Source: Minisyncoccota bacterium
GTDB taxonomy: Bacteria; Verrucomicrobiota; Lentisphaeria; Oligosphaerales; MVZH01
Reading direction: 5' to 3'
Assembly (NCBI GenBank): GCA_021734725.1
Contig: JAIPIM010000062.1
Location: 1 to 14,715, forward strand
DNA: 14,715 nt
In this document: positions 1 through 6,400 of the stretch, piece by piece
Numbering within the stretch: the stretch's first letter is position 1
Layout of the letters: each line of letters begins with the position of its first letter
Notes under the pieces: model-generated
The model's input: the letters and a program-made list of their open reading frames with translations, nothing else
Told to the model about the DNA's origin: nothing
The model's database searches: none
Position numbers and translations under genes: made by a program

Positions 1-98
1 CCTCCCGCGTTTTTCTTTCAGGCAAGTTGATTGTGATGCGTCGCCCCAAATGGGCACGATGGTTTAATCCGGAGACCATCCAGTATCCCTATGTGTAG
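1..98 (+). CDS. 3' end of an unidentified gene (partial)
   Basis: An open frame enters from the left edge (first full codon at base 3) and stops at TAG 96-98. The last 31 codons read without interruption and end in GKLIVMRRPKWARWFNPETI followed by QYPYV. The mix of aromatic, basic and proline residues looks like a real protein tail, not a chance frame. It is convergent with the DUF1638-hydantoinase gene and followed immediately by a hairpin, as expected for a gene end. I do not recognise the family from so short a piece, and the call could be wrong because only about 95 bases are visible. Confidence 0.45.
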   Translation, partial: SRVFLSGKLIVMRRPKWARWFNPETIQYPYV

Positions 99-127
99 AC
101 TCTTGCGAAATAGCCTTCGTGCGAGTC
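98..127 (+). terminator. Candidate hairpin terminator between convergent genes
   Basis: GACTC (98-102) pairs with GAGTC (123-127), and inside it CGAA (106-109) pairs with TTCG (116-119). The loop is 6 nt, with one mismatch and two possible G-U pairs between the stems. It begins at the last base of the TAG stop of the left-edge gene and is followed by GTTCTTAGTT, a weak T-rich tract. Position supports a terminator. The poor T-run keeps confidence moderate. Confidence 0.4.
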
Positions 128-142
128 GTTCTTAGTTCAAAA

Positions 143-203
143 CCACGCACCACGCACCAAGCACCAAGCACCACGCACGACGCACCACGCACCAAGCACC
201 AAG
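143..203. repeat. Heptanucleotide tandem repeat (8 full units plus a partial)
   Basis: Eight consecutive 7-bp units occupy 143-198, with a ninth partial unit to 203. Unit sequences in order are CCACGCA, CCACGCA, CCAAGCA, CCAAGCA, CCACGCA, CGACGCA, CCACGCA, CCAAGCA. Only unit positions 2 and 4 vary. The array lies 11 bp beyond the stop codon of the minus-strand DUF1638-hydantoinase gene, in the convergent gap. It resembles the short tandem heptamer repeats known from some bacterial intergenic regions. Translated, it gives a low-complexity Thr/His/Gln/Pro peptide that I do not regard as a gene. Confidence 0.9.
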
Positions 204-214
204 AACGTCCGAAG

Positions 215-2986
215 TTACCCGCGCAGTTCAGCGGTCAAGGTGACTCCCAGAAAGAGCTTGCCGTCCTTCGTCTCCGCTTCATGGGGTATTGCGGAGATCC
301 TGGGAGGCGCGTAGGGAATGCGATTGGCAGCCGCATTCTCTTTTATGCGGCTTATCAGTCCTTCTTCGCAGACCTCAAGGGCTTCCTGAAGGCTTGCCGC
401 CCGGGTATTTTCGCCGCGCCAGGTACACAGTAACGCACCGTCTTCGGTGACGCGAATTCGCGCTGTTTCCTGTAGAAGTACATCGCCGGCGATGGCGCCG
501 AATGCATTGGCCACACCGGTGTATGGAGATGTCTTTATGGATTGTCCCAGGACAGCTTCTAATTGAGGGAACAGCGCCGGCGTGGGGGCGCCCACCGGAA
601 TGATTGGCGCGTCAAGTTTTGCTGTCAGTCGTACACCTGTCGGCGGCATGTGTTCATTGGTATCCGCCAAATGCTGTGCGAGCCAATACCGAAGGCTGTT
701 GTGGGTCTCCTCCTTTTCCCACGGGCAATCCTCGGGCAGTACCGCGGCGAGAATTTCATCACAGATCATGCGCCGGAATTCACGATGGATTGCTTTCACA
801 ATATGATCCGGGTCGGCATCCAGGAGAAGTGCCCAGCAATCGAGAAGCCGTAAGGCGGCGTGGCGGTCGAAATCGCAGTAACGTTCTTCGATGTGCAGGA
901 CATCGGTCAGAGTGAAACCGTACCGCTGGATTCGGCCCTCGGTTTCCAGGTCCTGCCAGGGGATGAACGCCGGACTGGGGCGCTCCATGGCTTCGGCGAG
1001 TTCAAGCATGAAAAGGGGCCCCTCGCTCAGGTGCTTCAGCAGTTTATGCTCCGGCTCTGGCTGCCCGGTAAGTGCGACAACGTCGAGAACATTGGATTCC
1101 CGCGGAATGATGGTTTGGAGCAAAGCGTCCAGTCGGCTGATCTGTTGCGGATACGATTCTGACAACCGGCAGATGGGGATGACGCGGCGCGGGCCGATGC
1201 GGACCCGCGGCCACTGACTGAGGTCAATTTCACTGTCGCCCCCCAGCCCGATCGTTCGTATTGCCATGCCTCTGACGCTGGTCTGGAAGTCGCCAATGCG
1301 CGAGCCGCTGTCAGCCAGTGTGGGAATGCCGTTGTGCAGACATGCGACGTCCGTGGTAGTTCCCCCCATATCCGCGACCACCGCCGCATCTTCGCTGAAC
1401 AGTCGTGCCGCGCCAACCACACTGGCGGCGGGCCCGGAGAGGACGGTTTCAACGGGAAAATGCCGGGCGACCCGGTCGAGCATCTGGCTGCCGTCCCCTT
1501 TGACTACCATGATTTCCGCGTGTTCCAGTCCGGCCTGCCGGAGGGCATCCTCGACGGCTTCCAGCAAAGATTCAATGAGAGGGATGAGCTTGGCATTCAT
1601 GGCGGCGGTGGTGGCGCGCTCGATGAAATTCAGGTGCGACGTCAGTTCGTGGCCGCACACAGCGGGTAAGCCCGTGCAGTCAAAGGCCATGTTTGCCACC
1701 GCGAGCTCGTGCTCAGGATTGATCACGCTTCCGAATCCACTGATCGCGAAGGCTTCGCATCCAGCCTGTTGTGCTTCTGTTGCAGCTTTCTTAACGTCCG
1801 TGTAATCTACGGGGCAGGTTTCCATGCCTTCCATGCTCATGGCGCCGCGAACCCGCCGGACGTAGCGGAAGGGTAACGTGTCAAGATGTATGTCTACCGG
1901 GCTCATCAGGAGCAGGGCAACCGGGCGGCCCTTTTTCTCGATAAATGCATTCGTGGCGAGAGTTGTGCTGATGCCCACTCGTTTCACGTTGGCCAAGTCA
2001 TCCGCGGGCAGTGCGTCCAAGGCATTGAGAATGCCCTGAATAAGATTTCCATGCGTGGTAGGAGCTTTTGTGAAGGCCAGGATTTTCTCGGTCGAAAAAT
2101 CGTAGATTACGGCGTCGGTGAAGGTGCCGCCGGTATCGATTCCTAAACCGATCCCGCTGCGTTGGACTTCGCGCACCTGTTTCTGCCGGGCATACTTGGC
2201 AAGCAGTTGTTCCACGCCGGAGTCGAACGTGGCGCTGAAACCGATAACCGCGGCACCCGGGGCTGTTACGGTCTTGCTGTGCGGCGGCACAAGTAACAGA
2301 CGCGGGTCAGCCCAGTCACCTCGCAGCATGGCTTCAAGCAACGACTCATCCCCCTGCAGTCGCTGGTGTTCCCAGTCGAGCAGTTGCGCGGTTCCCTCAG
2401 TGATTTGTTCTCCCGGCGGCGACGGTTGTTCACCGGGGAAGTGGATGTACGCCGCGCGCCGGTAATTGCGTTTCCAGGATTCACGGAACGTGCATATAAA
2501 TTCCGCATTGTCCTCGCCGTAACGCTCCCGCAGGCTTTCAAGCGAGGTGCCGTACAGGGACTTGTCGCGGCTGGACATGTGCGATTCTTTCGGTTGCTCC
2601 GCGACGGTTTTTTCGTACCAGCCGTGGGTCATGTATTTGGTGCCGGGATGGCGCTGGAACTCCTCCATATACCGTGCGTGAGAGCCGAGACAGATGCCGA
2701 TACAGTCCTGTGTCCGGGGAATAATGAGAGGGACGCTTCGGCTCTGAAGACCGATCGTGCCTCGTCCGCATACGCCGAAAGCCAGACAAATGCCGTCCAG
2801 GCCGGATTCGTTATCCAGCTGGTCGATGGTTTCCTGAAGCAATGTACGCAGTCGACGAGGATTGTTGTGCAACTGAGCCGGCAGGAATCTCTCGATAAGG
2901 GTAAGATTAGTAAAGTGCCGTTTGACACGATGCACATTCCATTCAAGTACGCCGCAACCGACGACAGCCAGCTTGTGAATAGTCAT
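215..2986 (-). CDS. DUF1638 domain fused to hydantoinase/oxoprolinase-type ASKHA protein
   Basis: This is a 923-aa predicted cytoplasmic protein with no signal peptide. Residues 1 to about 270 match my recollection of DUF1638: an N-terminal LAVVGCGVL strand, LAFGVCGRG at 68-76 and a Cys-containing segment around 93-105. Residues from about 278 are a hydantoinase/oxoprolinase ASKHA domain. It has phosphate-binding GIDTGGTFTDA (282-292), PVETVLSGPAAS (511-522), VADMGGTTTDVA (537-548) and RTIGLGGDS (577-585). Further hallmarks are GFTLTDVLHI (690-699), VGAPTPAL (798-805) and GVANAFGAIAG (824-834). Classical members hydrolyse cyclic amides using ATP. From memory, DUF1638 proteins often sit near corrinoid methyltransferase genes, so an ATP-dependent role in corrinoid or methyl-transfer metabolism is an inference, and the substrate is unknown. 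The ATG at 2986 has AAGG 6 nt upstream. A promoter lies at 3070-3097, downstream of the AraC gene on the same strand. Confidence 0.85.
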   Translation of the reverse strand: MTIHKLAVVGCGVLEWNVHRVKRHFTNLTLIERFLPAQLHNNPRRLRTLLQETIDQLDNESGLDGICLAFGVCGRGTIGLQSRSVPLIIPRTQDCIGICLGSHARYMEEFQRHPGTKYMTHGWYEKTVAEQPKESHMSSRDKSLYGTSLESLRERYGEDNAEFICTFRESWKRNYRRAAYIHFPGEQPSPPGEQITEGTAQLLDWEHQRLQGDESLLEAMLRGDWADPRLLLVPPHSKTVTAPGAAVIGFSATFDSGVEQLLAKYARQKQVREVQRSGIGLGIDTGGTFTDAVIYDFSTEKILAFTKAPTTHGNLIQGILNALDALPADDLANVKRVGISTTLATNAFIEKKGRPVALLLMSPVDIHLDTLPFRYVRRVRGAMSMEGMETCPVDYTDVKKAATEAQQAGCEAFAISGFGSVINPEHELAVANMAFDCTGLPAVCGHELTSHLNFIERATTAAMNAKLIPLIESLLEAVEDALRQAGLEHAEIMVVKGDGSQMLDRVARHFPVETVLSGPAASVVGAARLFSEDAAVVADMGGTTTDVACLHNGIPTLADSGSRIGDFQTSVRGMAIRTIGLGGDSEIDLSQWPRVRIGPRRVIPICRLSESYPQQISRLDALLQTIIPRESNVLDVVALTGQPEPEHKLLKHLSEGPLFMLELAEAMERPSPAFIPWQDLETEGRIQRYGFTLTDVLHIEERYCDFDRHAALRLLDCWALLLDADPDHIVKAIHREFRRMICDEILAAVLPEDCPWEKEETHNSLRYWLAQHLADTNEHMPPTGVRLTAKLDAPIIPVGAPTPALFPQLEAVLGQSIKTSPYTGVANAFGAIAGDVLLQETARIRVTEDGALLCTWRGENTRAASLQEALEVCEEGLISRIKENAAANRIPYAPPRISAIPHEAETKDGKLFLGVTLTAELRG

Positions 2987-3040
2987 GAGAACCTTGACTT
3001 GAAAGTCGTTTGTATGAGTTTGCCTGACACCGGATGGGCC

Positions 3041-3081
3041 TCTAGCCCGATTAAGCGAACTTGGGCTAGATTATAACCCAA
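3041..3081 (-). promoter_or_regulatory. Overlapping inverted repeats at the DUF1638-hydantoinase promoter (operator candidate)
   Basis: TCTAGCCC (3041-3048) and GGGCTAGA (3063-3070) form a perfect 8-bp inverted repeat with a 14-bp spacer. A second inverted repeat, TTGGG (3061-3065) and CCCAA (3077-3081), brackets the -10 hexamer. The two repeats overlap each other and cover the -10 and expected start of minus-strand transcription, where a repressor would block the promoter. No protein can be assigned to them from sequence alone. Confidence 0.4.
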
Positions 3082-3097
3082 TAGTATAATGGGACAA
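3070..3097 (-). promoter_or_regulatory. Sigma70-type promoter for the DUF1638-hydantoinase gene
   Basis: Read on the minus strand, TTGTCC (3092-3097) is followed after 16 bp by a perfect TATAAT (3070-3075). The -10 lies about 84 bp upstream of the ATG at 2986. The 167-bp gap after the AraC stop at 3154 therefore probably carries its own start of transcription, so the AraC gene and this gene are not simply co-transcribed. Confidence 0.55.
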
Positions 3098-3153
3098 GCG
3101 ATTGATAAAAGAAATGGACCGGTACAACAGGGGGAGGGGCGAGAGGTGTGTTG

Positions 3154-4125
3154 TCAGCCCACGTCGCACGGGCGGATGCCGAACTGTTGTTTGAAGCAGG
3201 CACTGAAGTAGGCGGGTTGCATGAAACCGCACGCGTAAGCCACTTCCTTAACGGGCATGGTTGCATTTTCCTCGAGCATTTCACGCGCGTAACGAAGCCG
3301 GTATTCCCGCAGAATGTGGCTGAAGCATGACCGCCGTTCATTTCGCAGAATGCGACTGAGTTGGCGTGTCGAACATCCCGCCTGTATCGCAACATCTTCA
3401 AGTTGGATCTGCCGGTCATAATTGTCTTCGATGAATTGCAGTGCGCGGCGACATGCCTGCTCACTTCCTGAGCGTTCTTTACGTGTCCGGGACCCGCCAT
3501 GCTGTATCCACGCATCCAGGGGTATCGCCATGTCCAGCCAGTTTGCCAGCCAGGCATAGAGCAATCCCGCTATGCGGTGCTCACGCCACGCAGTATCTGT
3601 GTTTGAGGTGGCCAATGCAAAGACGTTACAGAGCATGATGACCGAATCGTCCGCGGTCAGTCGATGCATGCTGTTATCGAGGGCGCTGTTAACGTGATGC
3701 TTAAACAGGGCCTTCTGCTTGCCAATGAGAGAGACAAGGCCACCGAGCATGATTGCTGGGGATTCACACTCCCAGGCATGGCGCGTCTCGGGCCCGATCA
3801 TGACACCGCTTCCCGGTGTGAGAGCAGTGACTTGGCTCTCTGGACCCGAGAAGCGAACGCTCCCGCGAAGTACATATTCAACCTGCAACTCGCGGTGCTG
3901 GTGATGGTCCACGCGGCGACCAGCTTGATATTCCCCTGAGCCAATGTGCAGATGGCTTGTGAGCAGGGACACCCCGGCAAGATTCAGGGGGGGCATGAGT
4001 TTCCGGGCAGCATCCAGCCGCATATTGACCAGTCGGCAGTGTTTACGCGACGCAACTGCTTCGTCAGCGACTCTGCGGAGTGATTCAACGGATGCGGGCA
4101 GGCAGCATCTTCCGGCGTTCATCAT
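3154..4125 (-). CDS. AraC-family transcriptional regulator
   Basis: This is a 323-aa regulator. Residues about 55-125 look like an AraC-type cupin effector domain, with a His-rich strand HHQHREL (74-80) and PGSGVMIGPETRHAWEC (104-120). The C-terminal 100 residues are the double helix-turn-helix DNA-binding domain. Helix-turn-helix 1 is around 240-262 (QLEDVAIQAGCSTRQLSRIL). Helix-turn-helix 2 is around 292-312 (VKEVAYACGFMQPAYFSACF), followed by the FGIRPC signature (315-320). The protein stops a few residues after that, slightly shorter at the C-terminus than is common. I chose the ATG at 4125 because GAGG lies 9 nt upstream. An in-frame start at 4305 would add 60 unconvincing residues across the divergent promoter region. 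It is divergent from the BNR gene, so it probably senses a sugar-like ligand and controls this left module. Confidence 0.9.
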   Translation of the reverse strand: MMNAGRCCLPASVESLRRVADEAVASRKHCRLVNMRLDAARKLMPPLNLAGVSLLTSHLHIGSGEYQAGRRVDHHQHRELQVEYVLRGSVRFSGPESQVTALTPGSGVMIGPETRHAWECESPAIMLGGLVSLIGKQKALFKHHVNSALDNSMHRLTADDSVIMLCNVFALATSNTDTAWREHRIAGLLYAWLANWLDMAIPLDAWIQHGGSRTRKERSGSEQACRRALQFIEDNYDRQIQLEDVAIQAGCSTRQLSRILRNERRSCFSHILREYRLRYAREMLEENATMPVKEVAYACGFMQPAYFSACFKQQFGIRPCDVG

Positions 4126-4170
4126 TACAACTGGCCTCGATAAAGTGGCGAAATAATGATACTGAATGAC

Positions 4171-4190
4171 CGTATTATAATAAGCCAATT
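4171..4190. promoter_or_regulatory. Near-palindromic -10 region between divergent genes
   Basis: TATTATAATA at 4173-4182 provides TATAAT on the plus strand (4176-4181) and TATAAT on the minus strand (complement of 4174-4179). On the minus strand this lies about 50 bp upstream of the AraC ATG, with a poor -35 candidate (TTGCGC). On the plus strand it lies about 150 bp upstream of the BNR gene, with no convincing -35, as often seen at activator-dependent promoters. Either or both directions could be used. Confidence 0.4.
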
Positions 4191-4234
4191 CGTTGACGGC
4201 GCAAGGTTGCAGGCGTAATGTTAGGTGTCGTTTT

Positions 4235-4302
4235 ACGAGAGCGGCCGACGATAGCGGATAACGAGTGGAACTCGTCCCGTCGTCCTCGTTGCCCGCTCTC
4301 GT
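4235..4302 (+). promoter_or_regulatory. Nested inverted repeats in the leader of the BNR-repeat gene
   Basis: Three nested pairings share one centre. The outer stem is ACGAGAGCGG (4235-4244) with CCGCTCTCGT (4293-4302), 10/10 bp. The middle stem is GACGA (4247-4251) with TCGTC (4280-4284). The inner hairpin is ACGAGT (4261-4266), loop GGA, ACTCGT (4270-4275), 6/6 bp. The structure ends 18 nt before the strong Shine-Dalgarno of the 4334 gene and has no T-run after it, so it is not an obvious terminator. It could be a folded 5' leader RNA, or the inner palindrome could be an operator. I recognise no known riboswitch class. Confidence 0.5.
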
Positions 4303-4333
4303 CAACCGAAAAAAGTGATGGAAGGAGTTTTGG

Positions 4334-6190
4334 ATGAGTTTAGACGTGCGCCATATCGAGACGGGCCGGGAGATTCCCAGCGAAGGCTATTGTGACCAGC
4401 CGTACGTGGTGGTTAATGCGGACGGCAGTTGGACGTGCCTGCTCACAACGGGTGTCGGTCACGAGGGGGCAAGCGGTCAGCATGTGGTGGCCGCGATTAC
4501 CGGTGATCAGGGGAAAACGTGGAGCCAACTGTACGATATTGAGCCGGCAACCGGTCCGGAAGCAAGTTGGGTGATGCCGTTGCGCGTTCCGGAAACCGGT
4601 CGAATTTATGCCTTCTATACGTACAACAAAGAGAACCAGCGTGAAGTTAAGACGGTCGATGGCGGAACATTCAATCGCGTGGACTCTTTTGGGACCTATG
4701 CGTACCGGTACAGCGATGATTGCGGCCGGACGTGGTCAACGGAGCGGTACGAAATACCGATGCGCCTTTTCGAATGCGACCGTGAGAATGCGTACGCCGG
4801 CAATGTCATGTTCTTCTGGGGGGTTGGCAAGCCGTTTACACACAAAGGTGCGGCTTATGTCTGTGCCAGCAAAGTCGGGGGCTTCGGCACCGGGTTTTTT
4901 GCTCAGAACGAGGGTGTTCTGTTCCGCAGTCCCAACTTGCTGACCGAGCACGATCCGGCCAATCACGTGTGGGAAACACTTCCTGAGGGTGAAGTCGGCC
5001 TTCGAACACCACCGGGCGGCGGTCCGATTGCGGGCGAGTTCAACGCCACCCCAATGAACGACGGCAGCCTCTACGGCACGTTCAGAACCATAGACGGGTG
5101 GTCGTGTCACGCATACAGTCGGGACGATGGGCGTAACTGGGACATCGACTGGATGACCTACACGCCCGGCGGACGACGGGTGAAGAATCCGCGTTCCGCA
5201 AACTTTGTCCGACGTTTTTCGAATGGCAAGTATCTGTACTGGTTCTGTTTCAACGGTGGCGAGATTCTCGGACGCTCGCCAGGCGTCAATGCCGGGGTCG
5301 CCTACAACAACCGCAACCCTATCTGGTTGTGCGGCGGCGTCGAGAAGGACGGGCGAATCCACTGGTCGCAACCGGAGATTATCCTGTACGACGACAAGAT
5401 CGGCAACCGCATGAGCTACCCGGATTTTATTGAAGATAATGGTCGTGTCTTTATTACCGAAACCCAGAAGACAATTGCGCGAGTCCACGAACTCGATTCC
5501 CATGTTCTAGAGGCAATGTGGAACCAGCATGAAACCTGTGAAACGGCTGCGGAAGGTTTGGTGTTGGATCTGAACGCGGAAGAGTGTGCCGCCGGTTCAG
5601 TGGTTGACATGCCCGAGCTGCCCTCCCTTCATAACCGCGCAGCGGACTACGTGGACGCCGATACCGGCGCAACGCTCGGCGGAAGTGTCCCGAAGCAAGT
5701 GGAGAGTCGCGGTGGGTTCGCGCTTGAATTCCGTGTGCGGTTCGACGACCTCGATCCGTGGCAAGTCCTTTTTGACAGTCGGGGAGAAGAAGGCCGCGGC
5801 GTGATCGTGCGACTCACTGATCATGGTACTCTGAAGCTGTACATAGTCAGTCGTGCCTACGACACGCCGGGCAGCACAAGCGGGAATGGAATGGTCGAAG
5901 CGGCCTGTGAATGCGACAGGAATCTGCTGCGCCCGGGGTGCGTACATCAGGTCTTGTTTAGTGTCGACGGCGGTCCCAAAATAATGAGTGTCATGGTTGA
6001 CGGCGTTCTCTGTGACGGCGGCTCCGAGCGCCAATTCGGCTGGAGCCGTTTCCATCCGAACCTGATGAGTCCAAATGGCGCACCCACGGCCAAGTTGGCG
6101 CCGTCGTTGCACGGTGCCCTGGAGAGAGTGCGTTTGTACGATCGATATCTGCTTACCAGCGAGGGCGTCGCCAATTACCGAGCCCGGTGA
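4334..6190 (+). CDS. BNR/Asp-box (sialidase-fold) protein with C-terminal LamG-like domain
   Basis: This is a 618-aa protein with no signal peptide, so predicted cytoplasmic. Three Asp-box motifs of the S/T-x-D-x-G-x-T-W type are visible: TGDQGKTW (56-63), SDDCGRTW (127-134) and SRDDGRNW (262-269). These mark a six-bladed sialidase-type beta-propeller over residues 1 to about 400. Residues about 455-610 (GFALEFRVRFDDL onwards, ending in GALERVRLYDRYL) look like a concanavalin-A/LamG-type jelly roll. The N-terminal strand that in GH33 sialidases carries the RIP arginine reads CDQPYVVV (20-27) here, so classical sialidase activity is doubtful. RVP occurs at 84-86, but after the first Asp-box. 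GGAAGGAG lies 6 nt before the ATG, a very strong ribosome site. Role in processing an imported glycan is inferred from the AraC neighbour. Confidence 0.8.
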   Translation: MSLDVRHIETGREIPSEGYCDQPYVVVNADGSWTCLLTTGVGHEGASGQHVVAAITGDQGKTWSQLYDIEPATGPEASWVMPLRVPETGRIYAFYTYNKENQREVKTVDGGTFNRVDSFGTYAYRYSDDCGRTWSTERYEIPMRLFECDRENAYAGNVMFFWGVGKPFTHKGAAYVCASKVGGFGTGFFAQNEGVLFRSPNLLTEHDPANHVWETLPEGEVGLRTPPGGGPIAGEFNATPMNDGSLYGTFRTIDGWSCHAYSRDDGRNWDIDWMTYTPGGRRVKNPRSANFVRRFSNGKYLYWFCFNGGEILGRSPGVNAGVAYNNRNPIWLCGGVEKDGRIHWSQPEIILYDDKIGNRMSYPDFIEDNGRVFITETQKTIARVHELDSHVLEAMWNQHETCETAAEGLVLDLNAEECAAGSVVDMPELPSLHNRAADYVDADTGATLGGSVPKQVESRGGFALEFRVRFDDLDPWQVLFDSRGEEGRGVIVRLTDHGTLKLYIVSRAYDTPGSTSGNGMVEAACECDRNLLRPGCVHQVLFSVDGGPKIMSVMVDGVLCDGGSERQFGWSRFHPNLMSPNGAPTAKLAPSLHGALERVRLYDRYLLTSEGVANYRAR

Positions 6191-6400
6191 GCACAAATCG
6201 ACGCGTTCCGAAGGGTAATTCGGGCACTTTTACGGCACCCCAGTGTGCACTTTTCTGCATCGATGGACTGGTCGTAAGTCCTTGGAGCCCAACATTCCAG
6301 TATTCCATGGTATAATAGTGACTATTTTTTAGTGTGCCGCACTTTCCAAAAGACGCTCACGCGCCAGCAAGAGAACGACTAACAAGGGGTGTATTCCACC
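6191..6400. other. Intergenic region between BNR and UroD-family genes
   Basis: These 210 bp contain no open frame that I believe. The right half carries a promoter candidate (6308-6316). I see no hairpin with a T-run after the BNR stop at 6190, so read-through into the UroD-family gene remains possible alongside its own promoter. Confidence 0.6.
6308..6316 (+). promoter_or_regulatory. Extended -10 promoter for the UroD-family gene
   Basis: TGGTATAAT at 6308-6316 is a perfect TGn-TATAAT extended -10 element. The nearest -35-like sequence, TTGGAG at 6282-6287, is 23 bp away, too far for normal spacing. The extended -10 could compensate, or an activator may be needed. It lies 84 bp before the ATG at 6401. 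Confidence 0.5.

Noticed and set aside
119..433. 104-aa plus-strand open frame containing the heptamer repeat
   Set aside because: Its first part is repeat translation and the rest is antisense to the end of the DUF1638-hydantoinase gene.
2366..3076. 236-aa plus-strand open frame
   Set aside because: It lies opposite the well-supported DUF1638-hydantoinase gene, shows no recognisable motif and has no ribosome site I trust.
4126..4305. N-terminal extension of the AraC gene starting at 4305
   Set aside because: It would cover the divergent promoter region and adds residues without AraC similarity. The ATG at 4125 has a good ribosome site.
4334..6190. Naming this gene nanH (sialidase)
   Set aside because: Asp-boxes alone do not prove sialidase activity, and the usual RIP arginine is not seen in its normal place.
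4736..6196. Minus-strand open frames of 255 aa (4736-5503) and 199 aa (5597-6196)
   Set aside because: Both are antisense to the BNR gene, which has three Asp-boxes and a strong start. Their sequences look like shadow translation.
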